Shown here: in pieces, positions 10,834 through 21,387 of the stretch
Position numbering within the stretch: position 1 is the stretch's first letter
Layout: the number at the start of each line of letters is the position of its first letter
Virus record (IMG/VR): IMGVR_UViG_3300045125_000071
Coordinates: 124,001 to 188,000 of that record
Strand: one strand, 5' to 3'
Length of the DNA: 64,000 bases
DNA from: a virus
Position numbers and translations under genes: made by a program
Notes under the pieces: model-generated
Seen by the model: only the letters and a program-made list of their open reading frames with translations
Databases searched by the model: none
Told to the model about the DNA's origin: nothing

Positions 10834-12080
10834 TTATAAATTACCAATTATTCTCTCACACCAACCCTTAGTACTACTATATGGCCAAACAACCCAATAT
10901 TTCGGTTTTATATCTGTTTGAAATTCTCTCCATACCTTACAATATCCATCTGGGTCATTTTTCATTCTATTTATCTCATTCCTATCCGCATCTTTTCTGA
11001 AGATTGTTTCGTCATTTTCATCATGAAACGCAACAGCCCAAAATTCATAATCATTTTCTGGAACCTTATCATAACCAATATCAATACAATGTTTAAATAT
11101 TTTTAAAAGGAATTTTCAAAATCTTCACCATATAATGGTGGATTTGGTGCTATGTTGTTATCCAACGTATATTTTTGTATTGCACGTTTTTTAAATGAAA
11201 TACCAGCATATCTTTCATAATCTTCCAAAGTTCTTTCTTTTTCCAAAATCATATGGTCCGAAATCAATATCTTTAACTTCACCATCCATTTCGAAAAGTT
11301 TTCTATTCTTTTTATGTGAGATATTGTTTTTTTCAACCCATTTTTATCATCGTCCCATTGCTTTGTTCTACCTTTTCTAGTATACTCATGCCAAACAACG
11401 ACTTTATGTGGGTGAAATAAATCGTAACCCCAGGTATACGCTCTAACAGCAATTGAAATTTCTTCACCATGAAAATAATAATCTGGGTCATGGGGCACTT
11501 CTAAAACAAATTGACCTAGTGTGAATGCAAAATGTGCAGAATAAAATCTCGCTGGAATTGGTTCATTCAATTCTTGATAATTATCAATGGATGCTGGTAA
11601 AAAGAATATTGCGCCTTCTGGTATGAATCTATCAAAATTCATTTTCCAAGGAATCATTATTCTTGATTCTGAGTCATTATCTGGGTCAAATGAAGATACG
11701 TAACCAGTCAATAACGGTTTTTTATGACCTTTATCTTGTAGTTGCTTAATCATGTTTATACATTCCTCATCCCAATTTTCAACAAATCTGTGATGAGAAT
11801 CTATTTGTAGTGTATAGTCTTCACCATTGTAATTCTGTTGTAATGTATTTCTTGCCCAACAGGCACCTTTTGAATCTAAATAGTTAATGTCAACAATTTT
11901 GAACCTACCATCATCTTTAAATTCGTCTAAATTATCCCATTCATCACTCAATGAATGTTGCCAAGCAATAGAAAATACCAAATTTTCAGGGTATTTTGCG
12001 TTTTTTATACAATCTTTAATTGTTGGAATTAATTGCGGGTCTCTATAAGACGCAATTTGAACAAATATTTTATTATTCAT
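10834..12080 (-). CDS. GlcNAc-type glycosyltransferase (PF11397-like), frameshifted tail
   Basis: IFVQIASYRDPQLIPTIKDC at the start, LQIDSHHRFVENWDE (metal-binding DxH) and YYFHGEEISIAVRAYTWGYD are the signature blocks of the GlcNAc transferase family. The frame stops at 11103. A one-base shift in a T run continues FLKIFKHCIDIGYDKVPEND to 10834. It is the first gene of the glycan island. A sequence TATAAATA reads on the coding strand about 15 bases before the ATG. Confidence 0.75.
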
Positions 12081-12189
12081 GATTTTTTAGTGTATTTATA
12101 AAATATAGGTAAAGATGTTGAAAAAATACACCTATAAATTTTTTTACAATAAAAAATCTTTACATTTATTAAAAACATAATTTAATTAT

Positions 12190-12536
12190 ATGGATAAAAT
12201 ATATCAACCAGAAATTGTTTTGAAAAGTAACCAAATTGTTGATTTACTTGTAGATATAAATTTTTTAAAGAGAATGATATTGAAAAAACAGAATTTGCAT
12301 TAAATTACTTTAATGTAAAACTTACAGAAAAATTTATTAATGGTGAATTAAGTGATGATGACGTATTTTCTGAAAATGAAATGGAAACTTGTCTAAAAGA
12401 AATTATTGTTGGTTCAACATTACAACAATTAAAAGAAAAGGGTTACATAAATTCATACGAGGATGAAAATACTGAGGAAGTATTTTTAACAGAAGACAGT
12501 AAAGAGTATATAAAAAATATGAAAGATTTGGATTAA
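12190..12536 (+). CDS. Hypothetical acidic protein (frameshifted)
   Basis: MDKIYQPEIVLKSNQIVDLL is joined, after a shift in a T6 run near 12260, to KENDIEKTEFALNYFNVKL and a chain ending EYIKNMKDLD. About 115 residues, strongly acidic. Its end overlaps the end of the convergent flavodoxin-like gene. Unknown function. Confidence 0.5.
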
Positions 12537-13286
12537 TCTAATTCGAAAGTGTCTTTAAATTCTTTACCAGATTCTTTATAACTTTTATTTGTTTCATCTT
12601 TATGTTTTCGGTGAATTGCCAATTCCAGCATAACTCATTTTTTACATCAAAACCATAAAAAGTTAACACTTGTTTTTGAACTTTTACAACATCGGAACCC
12701 CGCCAATTTTGTCCAACAGCGATAATACCACAAGAAATATCTTTAATAAGATTAGATTCACCCAAAGTAGAATGTCTATTTTCCAACCAGGTTAATCTTT
12801 CAATCAAATTTTGATAATGTGAATTCATTTGACCCCATCTAATGCTACCAAAAAACAATACACAATCAGATTCGAATAATTCTTTACTTATTTTCCATAA
12901 CTCATCATCGGGATTATTGATGTTTCTCCAACATCTATGGTTCCCAGTTGGATTTTGTCTTTATCTTTTAATGCCGCTTTTTTAATCCACATTCATTACC
13001 TTTCATATGCGAAACATTTGCTTCACATGCATAAATTTTCAATTCTGGTACTTCGATTAACTTACATTTTGATTTTCCTAAGTAAGATTGTATTGCTTCT
13101 GCTAATATTGTTGATTTCGGTTTCTCTTTCAATTCCTTTGCTGCCCATCCGCCGCGATTTGAAGTTGTAAGAAACAATATTTTTCTTTCCTTCTAGAAAC
13201 TTAACTGTCTTAATTAATTTTTTATAATGAGGATTGTCTTTTTTAAGATTTGGGTCAATCTCCTCTAATATTTTGATTAGTTCCAT
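12533..13286 (-). CDS. NAD(P)H:FMN reductase / flavodoxin-like protein (frameshifted)
   Basis: Several pieces join: MELIKILEEIDPNLKKDNPH, FLTTSNRGGWAAKELKEKPK (the position of the FMN phosphate loop), CEANVSHMKGNECGLKKA, VLFFGSIRWGQMNSHYQNLI and SCGIIAVGQNWRGSD. The order matches multimeric flavodoxin/NADPH-dependent FMN reductases. Shifts lie near 13180, 12960 and 12590. Such proteins move electrons through FMN; here the partner is unknown. Confidence 0.6.
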
Positions 13287-13615
13287 TATTTTTTCTTTTC
13301 CTCAGTTTGAGTAGTATAAATAGCTTTTTTATGTTCTCTAATCTTATTTTTCAATTGGTTAATCAATGTATGCGCTGATTGTAAATTTGTTGAAATTTTA
13401 GAAACCCTACCATTTGATATGGTTTTTAGACCATCAGGTATACAATCTTCCAATTTTCTTAATTCTTTGAGTGTTTCATTTAATGCGTTTTCCAATTCTT
13501 CGATTTTATACTGAACTCTTGAAAATTCATCGCGTTTCACCTTTGAAGTTTCTTCGGATATGACCTTTAAAAACGCATTTTTTATAATTTCTTCAGATAA
13601 TAGATTCTTGTCCAT
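13286..13615 (-). CDS. Coiled-coil protein with targeting-like N-terminus
   Basis: 109 residues. The first 22 (MDKNLLSEEIIKNAFLKVIS and E-E) vaguely match the N-terminal module seen on other genes here, with a possible I-S-E cleavage point. Residues 30-100 are charged heptads (KIEELENALNETLKELRKLE), so a coiled coil. It ends at the start of the flavodoxin-like gene. Function unknown. Confidence 0.6.
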   Translation of the reverse strand: MDKNLLSEEIIKNAFLKVISEETSKVKRDEFSRVQYKIEELENALNETLKELRKLEDCIPDGLKTISNGRVSKISTNLQSAHTLINQLKNKIREHKKAIYTTQTEEKKK

Positions 13616-13692
13616 ATGTATATAAATACTTAATCTTTACCATTTTTTTATTTGGATTTTATTTCCTATATTTTATTTATAAAAACAAATTT

Positions 13693-14732
13693 ATGCTTTT
13701 TGATTTTGACGATATTTTAATTACACCTGCAATTACATCCCCAATTAACTCAAGAAAGGAAGTTAATCCTTTTTATGCTGATGGGTTTCTTCCATTAATG
13801 ACCGCCCCAATGGATACTGTTGTTGATGTTGAAAATATGAATATTTTCAAAGAAAATAAAGTACACGTTGTATTACCAAGAAATACCTATTGTGTTGATG
13901 ATGTCTTTTCATCATTTGGTTTGGACCAATTTATTGATTATTTTATCACAACAAAGAGGACATCGGATAAACCATTTAAAGTGTTAATTGATGTTGCAAA
14001 TGGTCATATGGAGAAATTAATCACTACCACAGAAATAGCGAAAAAATGTATGGCGACACCATGATATTGATGGTGGGTAATGTAGCAAACCCAAATACAT
14101 TCCAAAAATTTTGCGAAACAGATGTTGATTATGTTAGAATTGGTATTGGTAATGGTGGCGGGTGTTTAACGACTGTACAGACAGGTATTGGTTATCCTAT
14201 GGCTTCACTCATAACAGAATGTCATAAAAAAAGGTCTAATTTAAATGAATCAATAAATTTAAGTTTATTTTTTGACAAAAAATTAGAAAAAAAACGTATA
14301 AAAACCAAAATCGTTGCTGATGGCGGGTTTAAAAAATACTCAGATATTATTAAAGCATTAGCGTTGGGTGCCGATTATGTGATGTTGGGTTCAATATTCA
14401 ATAAAGCGTTGGAAAGTGCGGGTGAAACAATAAGACATACGCCTGAATTAACCGTAGGTCAAGTTGTTGACCAATATTCACAAGAGGCAAGAGATATGTT
14501 TGAAGCAGAAATCATTTTGAGAAAACTGTTCAGAGGTATGAGTACTAAAGAGGTACAGAAGAAGTGGGGTAAAGATGACCTGGTAACATCTGAAGGTATT
14601 GTTAAATCACACAAAGTAGAATATACATTATCAGGGTGGAGAAAGAATTTTGAGGATTATTTGCGTTCTGCCATGAGTTACACGGGAAAAAAGGACTCCA
14701 CGAATTTATTGGTGGAGTTCAATATGAAATGA
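13693..14732 (+). CDS. IMP dehydrogenase / GMP reductase-like enzyme (frameshifted)
   Basis: Two frames join at an A6 run near 14045: FLPLMTAPMDTVVDVENMNI in the first, then MVGNVANPNTFQKFCETDVD, VRIGIGNGGGCLTTVQTGIG (catalytic Cys loop) and KIVADGGFKKYSDIIKALAL with GADYVMLG in the second. These are the TIM-barrel landmarks of the family, which interconverts purine nucleotides with NAD(P). There is no CBS domain, as in GMP reductases, but the sequence cannot decide the reaction. A phage copy would adjust host purine pools. The phage gene is shorter than bacterial GuaB. Confidence 0.8.
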
Positions 14733-14767
14733 TTACACAAAATGCTTTTAAAAGGTTTGACAAGTGA

Positions 14768-15016
14768 TTAATCAACCCTAAAATCTCTTTCTTCTGTGCT
14801 TGTGAGTTCCTTATCGCGTTTCATACCTTCTTTAATGTATGTACGAATAAGTTTAGAAACAGTCATTTTTTTATGGTCAGCAACTTTTTCAATTTCTTTA
14901 TAATATGCTGGAACAATTCTGAATGAAAGCATTTGAATTAACTGTTTGTGTTTTGGCATATCAGTTGGATTCTTTGCCCCAGACTCTTTTGCTTGTTTAT
15001 ATGCTTTAGATGCCAT
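14768..15016 (-). CDS. Ribbon-helix-helix (CopG-like) DNA-binding protein
   Basis: 82 residues. LSFRIVPAYYKEIEKVADHK followed by KMTVSKLIRTYIKEGMKR gives the beta strand and two helices of a ribbon-helix-helix domain. The N-terminal 30 residues are basic. It is probably a small repressor; the target is unknown. A TATTTATA motif reads on its strand 18 bases before the ATG. Confidence 0.75.
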   Translation of the reverse strand: MASKAYKQAKESGAKNPTDMPKHKQLIQMLSFRIVPAYYKEIEKVADHKKMTVSKLIRTYIKEGMKRDKELTSTEERDFRVD

Positions 15017-15086
15017 GTTAATATATATTTCTCTATAAATATTTCATAATTAAGATTATTTTAATTATCTTTTAAAAACTTAAAAT

Positions 15087-15440
15087 ATGGTAAATAAAAA
15101 TCAAGAAAATAAAATTAACCAAACTTTAGAAGGTCAATTTCCCCAAATGACCGAAGAATTTAAAAAAATTTGTACTGAACAATATGATTTATTTTGCGCC
15201 AAGATGTCAAATTATGGGAAGGGTAATATTATGTTAGGTGGTGACATAAATGATGAAGAAGATAGAAAATTGGCTTTAAAGGGGATTACTATTAGATTAA
15301 ATGATAAAACAAACAGACTTATTAATTTATTACTTAAAAACAAAGAAAACGTTGTAAACGAAACTATTGTTGATACTTTCCAGGATATCATAAACTACAG
15401 TATTATTGCCATGATTATTGAAAGGCAGAAGTGGAAATAG
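15087..15440 (+). CDS. DUF1599-like protein (nucleotide modification associated)
   Basis: 117 residues. YDLFCAKMSNYGKGNIMLGG then GITIRLNDKTNRLINLL is the signature of DUF1599, found in phages and often near nucleotide or base modification genes. An all-helical small domain. The exact role is not known. Confidence 0.75.
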   Translation: MVNKNQENKINQTLEGQFPQMTEEFKKICTEQYDLFCAKMSNYGKGNIMLGGDINDEEDRKLALKGITIRLNDKTNRLINLLLKNKENVVNETIVDTFQDIINYSIIAMIIERQKWK

Positions 15441-15472
15441 TTTTATAATAGTATTTATATTAAACTTGGTGT

Positions 15473-15831
15473 ATGAAATTCAATGTGAGTCATCCAACAT
15501 TCGTTACTTTTTAGATAGCGTAAATTCAAGTATTCTTAGCAATATAAAAATTGACAATTATTTTGGGATATCATCTGAAAAAAAATTTGGTATTCAATAT
15601 ATGGTATTAAAACTTATGAAAAATGCTGTTAAAACAAGAGCAAAATTAACTAATACCGAATTAAAAAGTTTTGTGATTTTACTACAAACAAAAAACGAAG
15701 AATCTGAAAATTATGAATTCGCGGCTATCCTAAAAGATATTATTGTAAATTTTGATACGGTGAATGATTTTGTAAAACCTGTTAAAAAAACTAAAATTAT
15801 CAAAGTCGACGAAAAACAAAATGAAGAATAA
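15473..15831 (+). CDS. Hypothetical protein (frameshifted near start)
   Basis: The likely start is MKFNVSHPTFVTF at 15473, joined by one extra T to LDSVNSSILSNIKIDNYFGI. The long frame goes on to a Lys-rich end. About 118 residues, helical. Its end overlaps the start of the next gene. Unknown function. Confidence 0.55.
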
Positions 15832-16241
15832 TATAGATTATGCAACAAAGAAAAAATATGCTCTATATGCACTGAAATGGTGTAATACTTATTTTGGAAA
15901 ATGTAAAAGAAAAAAACGGGAACTAATATTTGAAATAAATCCCAGAAAAAATTAAAAAAACGAAGTATATATTTTGGATATTATTGTTTTTATAGAAACA
16001 AACTAACAATATATATAAACAATTGTGAGACCTTACTTGATATTGTTCAAACAGTTATTCATGAATATACGCATTATTTACAATCAAGAACAAAATATGA
16101 ATACTATGAACAAATCTACAACTATTCAACAAATCCTCTAGAAAAAGAAGCGAAAAAAACGAATTGAAATATGGTAAAAAATGTTTAAGAAGTATTAAAA
16201 ATCAGTTCAATATTTCCAAATCTGTAATTTCTTTCAAATAA
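15821..16241 (+). CDS. HExxH metallopeptidase-like protein (frameshifted)
   Basis: Starts MKNNIDYATKKKYALYALKW. After two shifts in A runs (about 15950 and 16000) it reads LLDIVQTVIHEYTHYLQSRT, with an HEYTH zinc site, then NPLEKEAKKNE as the probable third-ligand region. It is the second HExxH protein in the window. The end overlaps the convergent gene. Confidence 0.55.
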
Positions 16242-16399
16242 TACAATACAACATTATCTTGTGTTTTTTTCAAAACAATATTACACTCAAGCAAATTCAT
16301 TAATTCATGAATTTTATTTTCCTTAATATGTGATGCATGATATTTTCTATACACAAAATATAGCTTATTATCATATTTTATTAATTCATGATTAATCAT
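16202..16399 (-). CDS. Hypothetical protein, 65 aa
   Basis: Starts MINHELIKYDNKLYFVYRKY. Lys/His rich. Its ATG overlaps the stop of the P-loop kinase gene (ATGA-type), so the two are probably cotranscribed. Unknown. Confidence 0.6.
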   Translation of the reverse strand: MINHELIKYDNKLYFVYRKYHASHIKENKIHELMNLLECNIVLKKTQDNVVLYYLKEITDLEILN

Positions 16400-16950
16400 A
16401 ATTTTTGATTTCGAATGTGGTTTAAAACTTCATTAGCAATATTATAATCAACATTAAATTCATTAAAAGGTAAATTATTAACCAATAATAACTCTTTGAT
16501 TTTTTTGTCAATTGACAGAGATTCTTCATAATCCTGATATCTACCAACATTTTCATATGTATTTTCTAACCTCTTTAGGTAAATATTTATATTTTTGTAT
16601 TTTTTAAAAAGTGAAATAATAAAATTATCATAACTTTCATCATAAAATTCACTAGGGTAATTTGAAAAAGAATCGTACATGTTTTTATATACCAGACCAA
16701 GTAGTATTGGTGAATCAACAATAATATAGTCCACCTTACCATATAATCTAGATATATTTCTATGCTGATTTGCTGTGACGTAAAATTGGTCTTTTATTGA
16801 TTCAATATTACCATCCCAAGCAAGAACTTTTGGGAATTCTTGTGTTAATTCAACACTATACGCTCTTTTTTTCATTACAGAAAATAATTCCGAGGCAAGC
16901 GTGGATTTACCAGAACCTGGTCCACCAAATAAATTTATGATAATACTCAT
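16396..16950 (-). CDS. P-loop nucleotide kinase-like ATPase
   Basis: Start MSIIINLFGGPGSGKSTLAS is preferred because it places the Walker A motif (GGPGSGKST) right at the N-terminus. VDYIIVDSPILLGL supplies the Walker B-like Asp. The length (184 residues) and layout fit the AAA_28/nucleoside-kinase-like ATPases common in large phages. The substrate is unknown. Confidence 0.75.
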   Translation of the reverse strand: MSIIINLFGGPGSGKSTLASELFSVMKKRAYSVELTQEFPKVLAWDGNIESIKDQFYVTANQHRNISRLYGKVDYIIVDSPILLGLVYKNMYDSFSNYPSEFYDESYDNFIISLFKKYKNINIYLKRLENTYENVGRYQDYEESLSIDKKIKELLLVNNLPFNEFNVDYNIANEVLNHIRNQKL

Positions 16951-17037
16951 ATGTAAATTATATAAAAAATATTCCAAAAATAAAACGTATATATAACTAA
17001 TTTTGTTTTTATATAAAATATTTATAGTATCAAGATT

Positions 17038-17362
17038 ATGGAAATGGATAGTAATTCAGTATATACGGTATTAATAACAGCAATAACGGTGCTTGGTTCT
17101 GCAAGAGCATGGAGGTATTATGAGAGGAGGGCACTTTTAAAAGAAAAAGACAGAAAATTACATGAAAGATAATTGCGCAGAACGAATTGCAAAACTTGAA
17201 GCATTGTTGGAAAAAGCTTCCGTAGAAAAAGATGAAATGAGACAAGTAATATTGAAACTAACCGAACAAGTTGCGGAACTTAGAGTTAAAGTTGAATTTC
17301 TTGAAGAAGAAAATGAATATTTGAATAATTTAAGAGGTGGAAAGAGAAAACCAACTCAATAA
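17038..17362 (+). CDS. Membrane-anchored coiled-coil protein (frameshift or two genes)
   Basis: From 17038 MEMDSNSVYTVLITAITVLG gives one membrane helix and a basic Arg-rich stretch. A frame change near 17150 leads to NCAERIAKLEALLEKASVEK and a long heptad coiled coil. As one protein it would have an N-terminal anchor and a coiled coil outside; as two genes they overlap (ATGAAAGATAA). Spanin- or holin-associated proteins can look like this, but the sequence does not prove it. Confidence 0.6.
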
Positions 17363-17916
17363 TTTTTAACAATACTATCAAATATTTCAATCACTTGATT
17401 TAAAGAAGAATGGTCAAAACATTCAGAATACCCAGAAAAAGATTCTAATAATGGTCTATATTTTTTTATTACCTTATTTTTTTCAATTTATCAAGAACTT
17501 TCTTTTCAATTTCTTCAGCCATTTCGGTATCAACTCTCCTCAAAATTGTTTCAACAACATATCCATCATAACCAAATAATTTACTAAATCTACTGATAAT
17601 AAATTTTTTTGATGTTATTCCTACCTTCACAAATAAAAGGTTGGTTTTTTCTTCTTTTAGAATAATTAAATACAAAGATTTTGGTGGATTTCTTTTTCTT
17701 TTTTCTTTATTATGTTTTTCTAAATTTTTTTGAGAAAGTAACGGCTTGACTCAATGTTTTAAATTCTTTAATTACCCTATATGGATTTGGTATATATTTT
17801 TTATATTTTTTTACATAAAGCAACTTACCACTATCAACTTCATATAATGTTGAATTATTTTTTTTAATTTCATTAATATCAAAATATCCAATTTTTGTTA
17901 CCAATTTCTTGCTCAT
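17356..17916 (-). CDS. GIY-YIG/T5orf172-like protein (frameshifted)
   Basis: MSKKLVTKIGYFDINEIKKN starts the first piece. After a shift near 17710 comes LYLIILKEEKTNLLFVKVGI with TSKKFIISRFS, the 'Y-I/L-K-VGIT' core of T5orf172-type GIY-YIG-like domains. A second shift near 17475 gives the C-terminus. Related domains occur in phage homing endonucleases. The plus-strand 47-48 kb gene family member is similar in the core. Confidence 0.5.
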
Positions 17917-17993
17917 ATGTATTTTACAGTTCTAAACATAATTATTGGTATTCTTTATTTAAAATGCGATATTTATAGAATATTTAATATATT

Positions 17994-19729
17994 ATGGATA
18001 TAAATTACTTAACAAACAAGCTATTAAAAGAAGCTGTAGAAAAAAATATCAAAAACAATTTGATAACTTATACGGAACTTGGAAAAACGAAAAACCAAAT
18101 CTTACATTAGAAGATGCTGAGGCAATATATAATGTTTATAGAAGTGTTTTAGGTTCTATTAATATGGATGTAGACGCTGTTAAAAGATTTTTATATATAC
18201 ATGATGGCAAAACACCTAATAAAAGAAAATTAGAATTAAAAGATTTACAAAATATTGAATCTATCACATTTGTTGAGTTGCTTTCATTTTAGAAATTGTG
18301 GAAAAAATTCGAGAAAGATATTGATTCCGATGATTCTGAAGCAAAAAAACAAGACGATTTACAAAAAGAAAATGAAATAAAGGCAATATTTGATGCTGAT
18401 GGTGTGCAACCAACAAAAGAAAAATTGATGAATCTAAGAAAATGTGGTATGATGCCACATCAGCAAAAATATCAGAAGGTTCAGTAAGGTTATATGAAAT
18501 TATGAACCAAACCCAAATCTATAAGAATGGGTTTATTACTATCAAAAAATGTACTTGCTAGGAAAAATACAATCGAGAAAGGAGGTTTTAATTACCCATG
18601 GTGCGTAACCATGAGAGGTCGTAATGTCTATATTAGACGTGTTGATGAAAATGGTAATGAATATGGTGATGGCGTTCAGAATCACATGGAAAACATGTAT
18701 TCCAGCTATAGAAGCGGTCAAGGTTGGACATTTTATTTTGTTATAGATGATAGTAAACCAGAAACCGACAAATATCATATGGCATCAATAGCAGTATCTA
18801 AAAATAAATTATTTTTGTTACATCAATGCTTAATGATGGTGATAGACAAATGGATTGGGATGACATATCAATAATTTATCCAGATTTAGATGATTTGGAA
18901 AATGTTTTAGTACCAAGAGAACATGATACTAAAGAATTAGAAACAAAAAGCATTCTTGATATTGTTAATGAAATACCAGGTAATCAAACGAATTTTCAAG
19001 ACAAGACAATCAAAGACAAATGGATTTTATTGATGCTGGTGGTGTTTTAAGAGTACCACGTTCTTGGGAAATGGCTAGTAAAGATGTAAGAGCAACATAT
19101 ATTAATACAACAATAGTACCAAACGTAAACTCAAAATTCAGTAATTTAGAATTTATTCAAGCGGTACTAAAAACAAGTAAAAACCATTTAGAAAAAAATT
19201 GATAAATTTAGGATTTAAAAATGGTGTAAATTACCTAATTGAATATTATTTAAATCGTTCTTATGAATCAAAAATTGCAAGTAAAACAAATAAAAATCAT
19301 AAATTAATGATAAATAGAGTCACCAAAAAAGTTGGTTTATTCGATTTTGGTAATTTTACTTGGTTAACATTTAACGGTATAACATTCGATGATAACTATT
19401 CTCTTATGAGCGGTAGGGGTGAATTTTATGTAAGCAATAAAAACATAAATTATATTTTAGAAAAATATACAAAAGGCGCTGAAGATTCAACAACGCTTTA
19501 TGCATTATTTGAATTCGGTGGACCATCTAAACTTACTGCCGATGCTTATTTTTTCACCAATACCCAGTGGAACAAATTATTAAAAGATAAGAAAATAACA
19601 CCAAAATCTGCTAAATCACCCATAGCTAAAATTAAAGATTTTGAACCAGAAAGGGACATTGATATAAAAGAATATCTTATGAATTTAAAAGGGGTTTATA
19701 ACCCCCTTTTTTATTTAAGCAATGAATAA
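17994..19729 (+). CDS. Large conserved phage protein, several frameshifts
   Basis: Five or more open pieces in three frames read as one chain of about 560-570 residues: MDINYLTNKLLKEA, FEKDIDSDDSEAKKQDD, NTIEKGGFNYPWCVTMRGRN, GWTFYFVIDDSKPETDKYHM, LLTSMLNDGDRQMDWDDISI and FDFGNFTWLTFNG. I recall similar WCVT...TFYFV blocks in uncharacterised proteins of large marine phages, but no function. Shifts are near 18040, 18290, 18450, 18825, 19020 and 19195. The last codons run into the terminator, so the true stop is probably near 19682. Confidence 0.55.
19685..19713. terminator. Bidirectional hairpin terminator
   Basis: AAAAGGGG / CCCCCTTTTTT arms around TTTATAA, with an A run on the left and a T run on the right. 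It lies between two convergent genes. Confidence 0.75.
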
Positions 19730-20424
19730 TATTTGTTAAAGTGTTTTATTTCATAACCTTTTGCTGTTTTTTGATTACCAGATAAAACATGTTTTACATT
19801 ACTTTCTGAACATTTTAAAAATTCCGCAACTTCTTTAGTCGTTTCAAATTTAGCAATAATTATATTATTTTTTAAAATAATTTTTTCACCGTGGTAATTC
19901 CAAACTTTATCTCTAATTATTTTTTTCCTTTTTCACTTAATTTTTGTTTTGTTTTTTCTGTATGTTTTTTCCCATAAAAAGGATTTTTATTACCAGAATA
20001 TCTACCCTTCATTGTTTCAGATTGTCTTTTTTTTGTTCTTTAGTTAATACTCTTTTATTATTTTTTCCATAACTATTACCTATGTTTGTCAGTCTATATG
20101 CTAATCTAGCTTCTTCATATGCTGATGATGATATGATTCTTTTTGTTTTATTTGACATAGATAACATTTTATGAAAAGCTAATGCCATTTGTCTATCTTT
20201 ATATATTATCCATAATAACCAATGCGCAATAAAATGTTCTCTAGCTGTTAATAATACAATGTTTTCATTATTTTTTGGTCTATTACTATTACCTTTTCCA
20301 CCTTTACATTTTGGTACTATATGATGTCCTTCAAAATATTCACCATTCTTTTTTCTTTTATTCTATCGTTTTTCATTAATAACCTACTAAACATTAAATC
20401 ATCATATATTTTTTTATAATTCAT
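19711..20424 (-). pseudogene. HNH homing endonuclease with NUMOD domains (multiply frameshifted)
   Basis: Pieces in different frames give MNYKKIYDDLMFSRLLMKND, EGHHIVPKCKGGKGNSNRPK (HHIVPK, HNH core), NIVLLTAREHFIAHWLLW, then GNKNPFYGKKHTEKTKQKLS (NUMOD3-like) and KFETTKEVAEFLKCSESNVK (NUMOD1-like helix-turn-helix). This is a typical free-standing homing endonuclease. At least three shifts; whether it is dead or mis-sequenced cannot be told. Confidence 0.65.
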
Positions 20425-20446
20425 AATAATCTTTTAATTAATATGG

Positions 20447-21298
20447 TTATTTTGTTAATAGTGAATAAAATAATTTGAATTCTTTCATTCGTTGTTCTAA
20501 ACCTATTTGCCCACCATTTACACATCTTGTAACAATTTTTACTGTTTGTTCGGATGCGTCAACACACTTATTTAAACAGTTTTTACTAAAAAACCATGCA
20601 GCAGATAATAATGGATATTTAGTCGCAACTAAATCTGGGTTGTTTACTAAATTCACATTTATGGCATCACCAAAAGCGACGTAATTATTTTTACCTGTTA
20701 ATTGTATATATCCCCTACCTCTGAATTTAAAACCCTCCTTAGTTGGTTCTGGACCATTACCCATTCTATCACCGTAAACCCTCGATGCTATTTTTTCTGG
20801 TTTCTTTTCATATGATTCAGCAAGATTACCTGGAAAATATCTTGGAAACACTCTCAGAAGCCCTTGTCTGGAATAATTAAGATTTTCCTGTACAATCCTA
20901 AAGTTACCAGATTCATGTCCACATTGAGCCAGAAAATGGGCTAATTTTATTGGTGTATCTATTTTAAACTTTTCTGTTGTTTCAGGTATTTGGGCAAGAA
21001 CATTATCTGGTATATAGCCCCTTAAATTTTGTAAATTTAGGGGACCAATAGTTTCAGTAATTTCTGTTGCTATTTCATCGGTTTCTTGTTTTTTAATTGG
21101 TTTGCTGTCAAATTTTGTTGTAAATAATTTACCCCAAGTGTTTTGTCCAACAACACCATCCGCAATCAAACCATTTCTAGCTTGCCATTTTTTTACCGCA
21201 GCTTGCGTACCAGCACCAAAAACACCATCAGCACTTAACCCTAATTTTTCTTGTAATTGTTTTACCTGTTCGCCTCTAGACCCTATTTTTAATAACAT
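20447..21298 (-). CDS. Endolysin: peptidoglycan-binding domain + GH19 muramidase/chitinase-like domain
   Basis: 283 residues, intact. Residues 3-60 are a PG_binding_1 domain (IGSRGEQVKQLQEKLGLSAD, a second repeat-like GLIADGVVGQNTWGKL). From about residue 95 a GH19 lysozyme-like domain follows: LAHFLAQCGHESGNFRIVQE with the catalytic Glu in GHESG, FRGRGYIQLTGKNNY, and PLLSAAWFFSKN. It cleaves cell-wall glycan at the end of infection. It lacks the N-terminal module of the second muralytic enzyme at 25.4-26.3 kb, so this one is the better lysis candidate. Confidence 0.88.
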   Translation of the reverse strand: MLLKIGSRGEQVKQLQEKLGLSADGVFGAGTQAAVKKWQARNGLIADGVVGQNTWGKLFTTKFDSKPIKKQETDEIATEITETIGPLNLQNLRGYIPDNVLAQIPETTEKFKIDTPIKLAHFLAQCGHESGNFRIVQENLNYSRQGLLRVFPRYFPGNLAESYEKKPEKIASRVYGDRMGNGPEPTKEGFKFRGRGYIQLTGKNNYVAFGDAINVNLVNNPDLVATKYPLLSAAWFFSKNCLNKCVDASEQTVKIVTRCVNGGQIGLEQRMKEFKLFYSLLTK

Positions 21299-21387
21299 AA
21301 TTTTATAATTTTATAATTTTATTCAATTATATATAAATATTTCATTTTGAAATTATTATGTATTTATAATAATAACAAAATATTAGT

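Noticed and set aside
14030-14060. Programmed ribosomal frameshift in the IMPDH-like gene
   Set aside because: The A6 run could slip, but similar breaks occur in dozens of unrelated genes, without conserved slippery heptamers or downstream structures.
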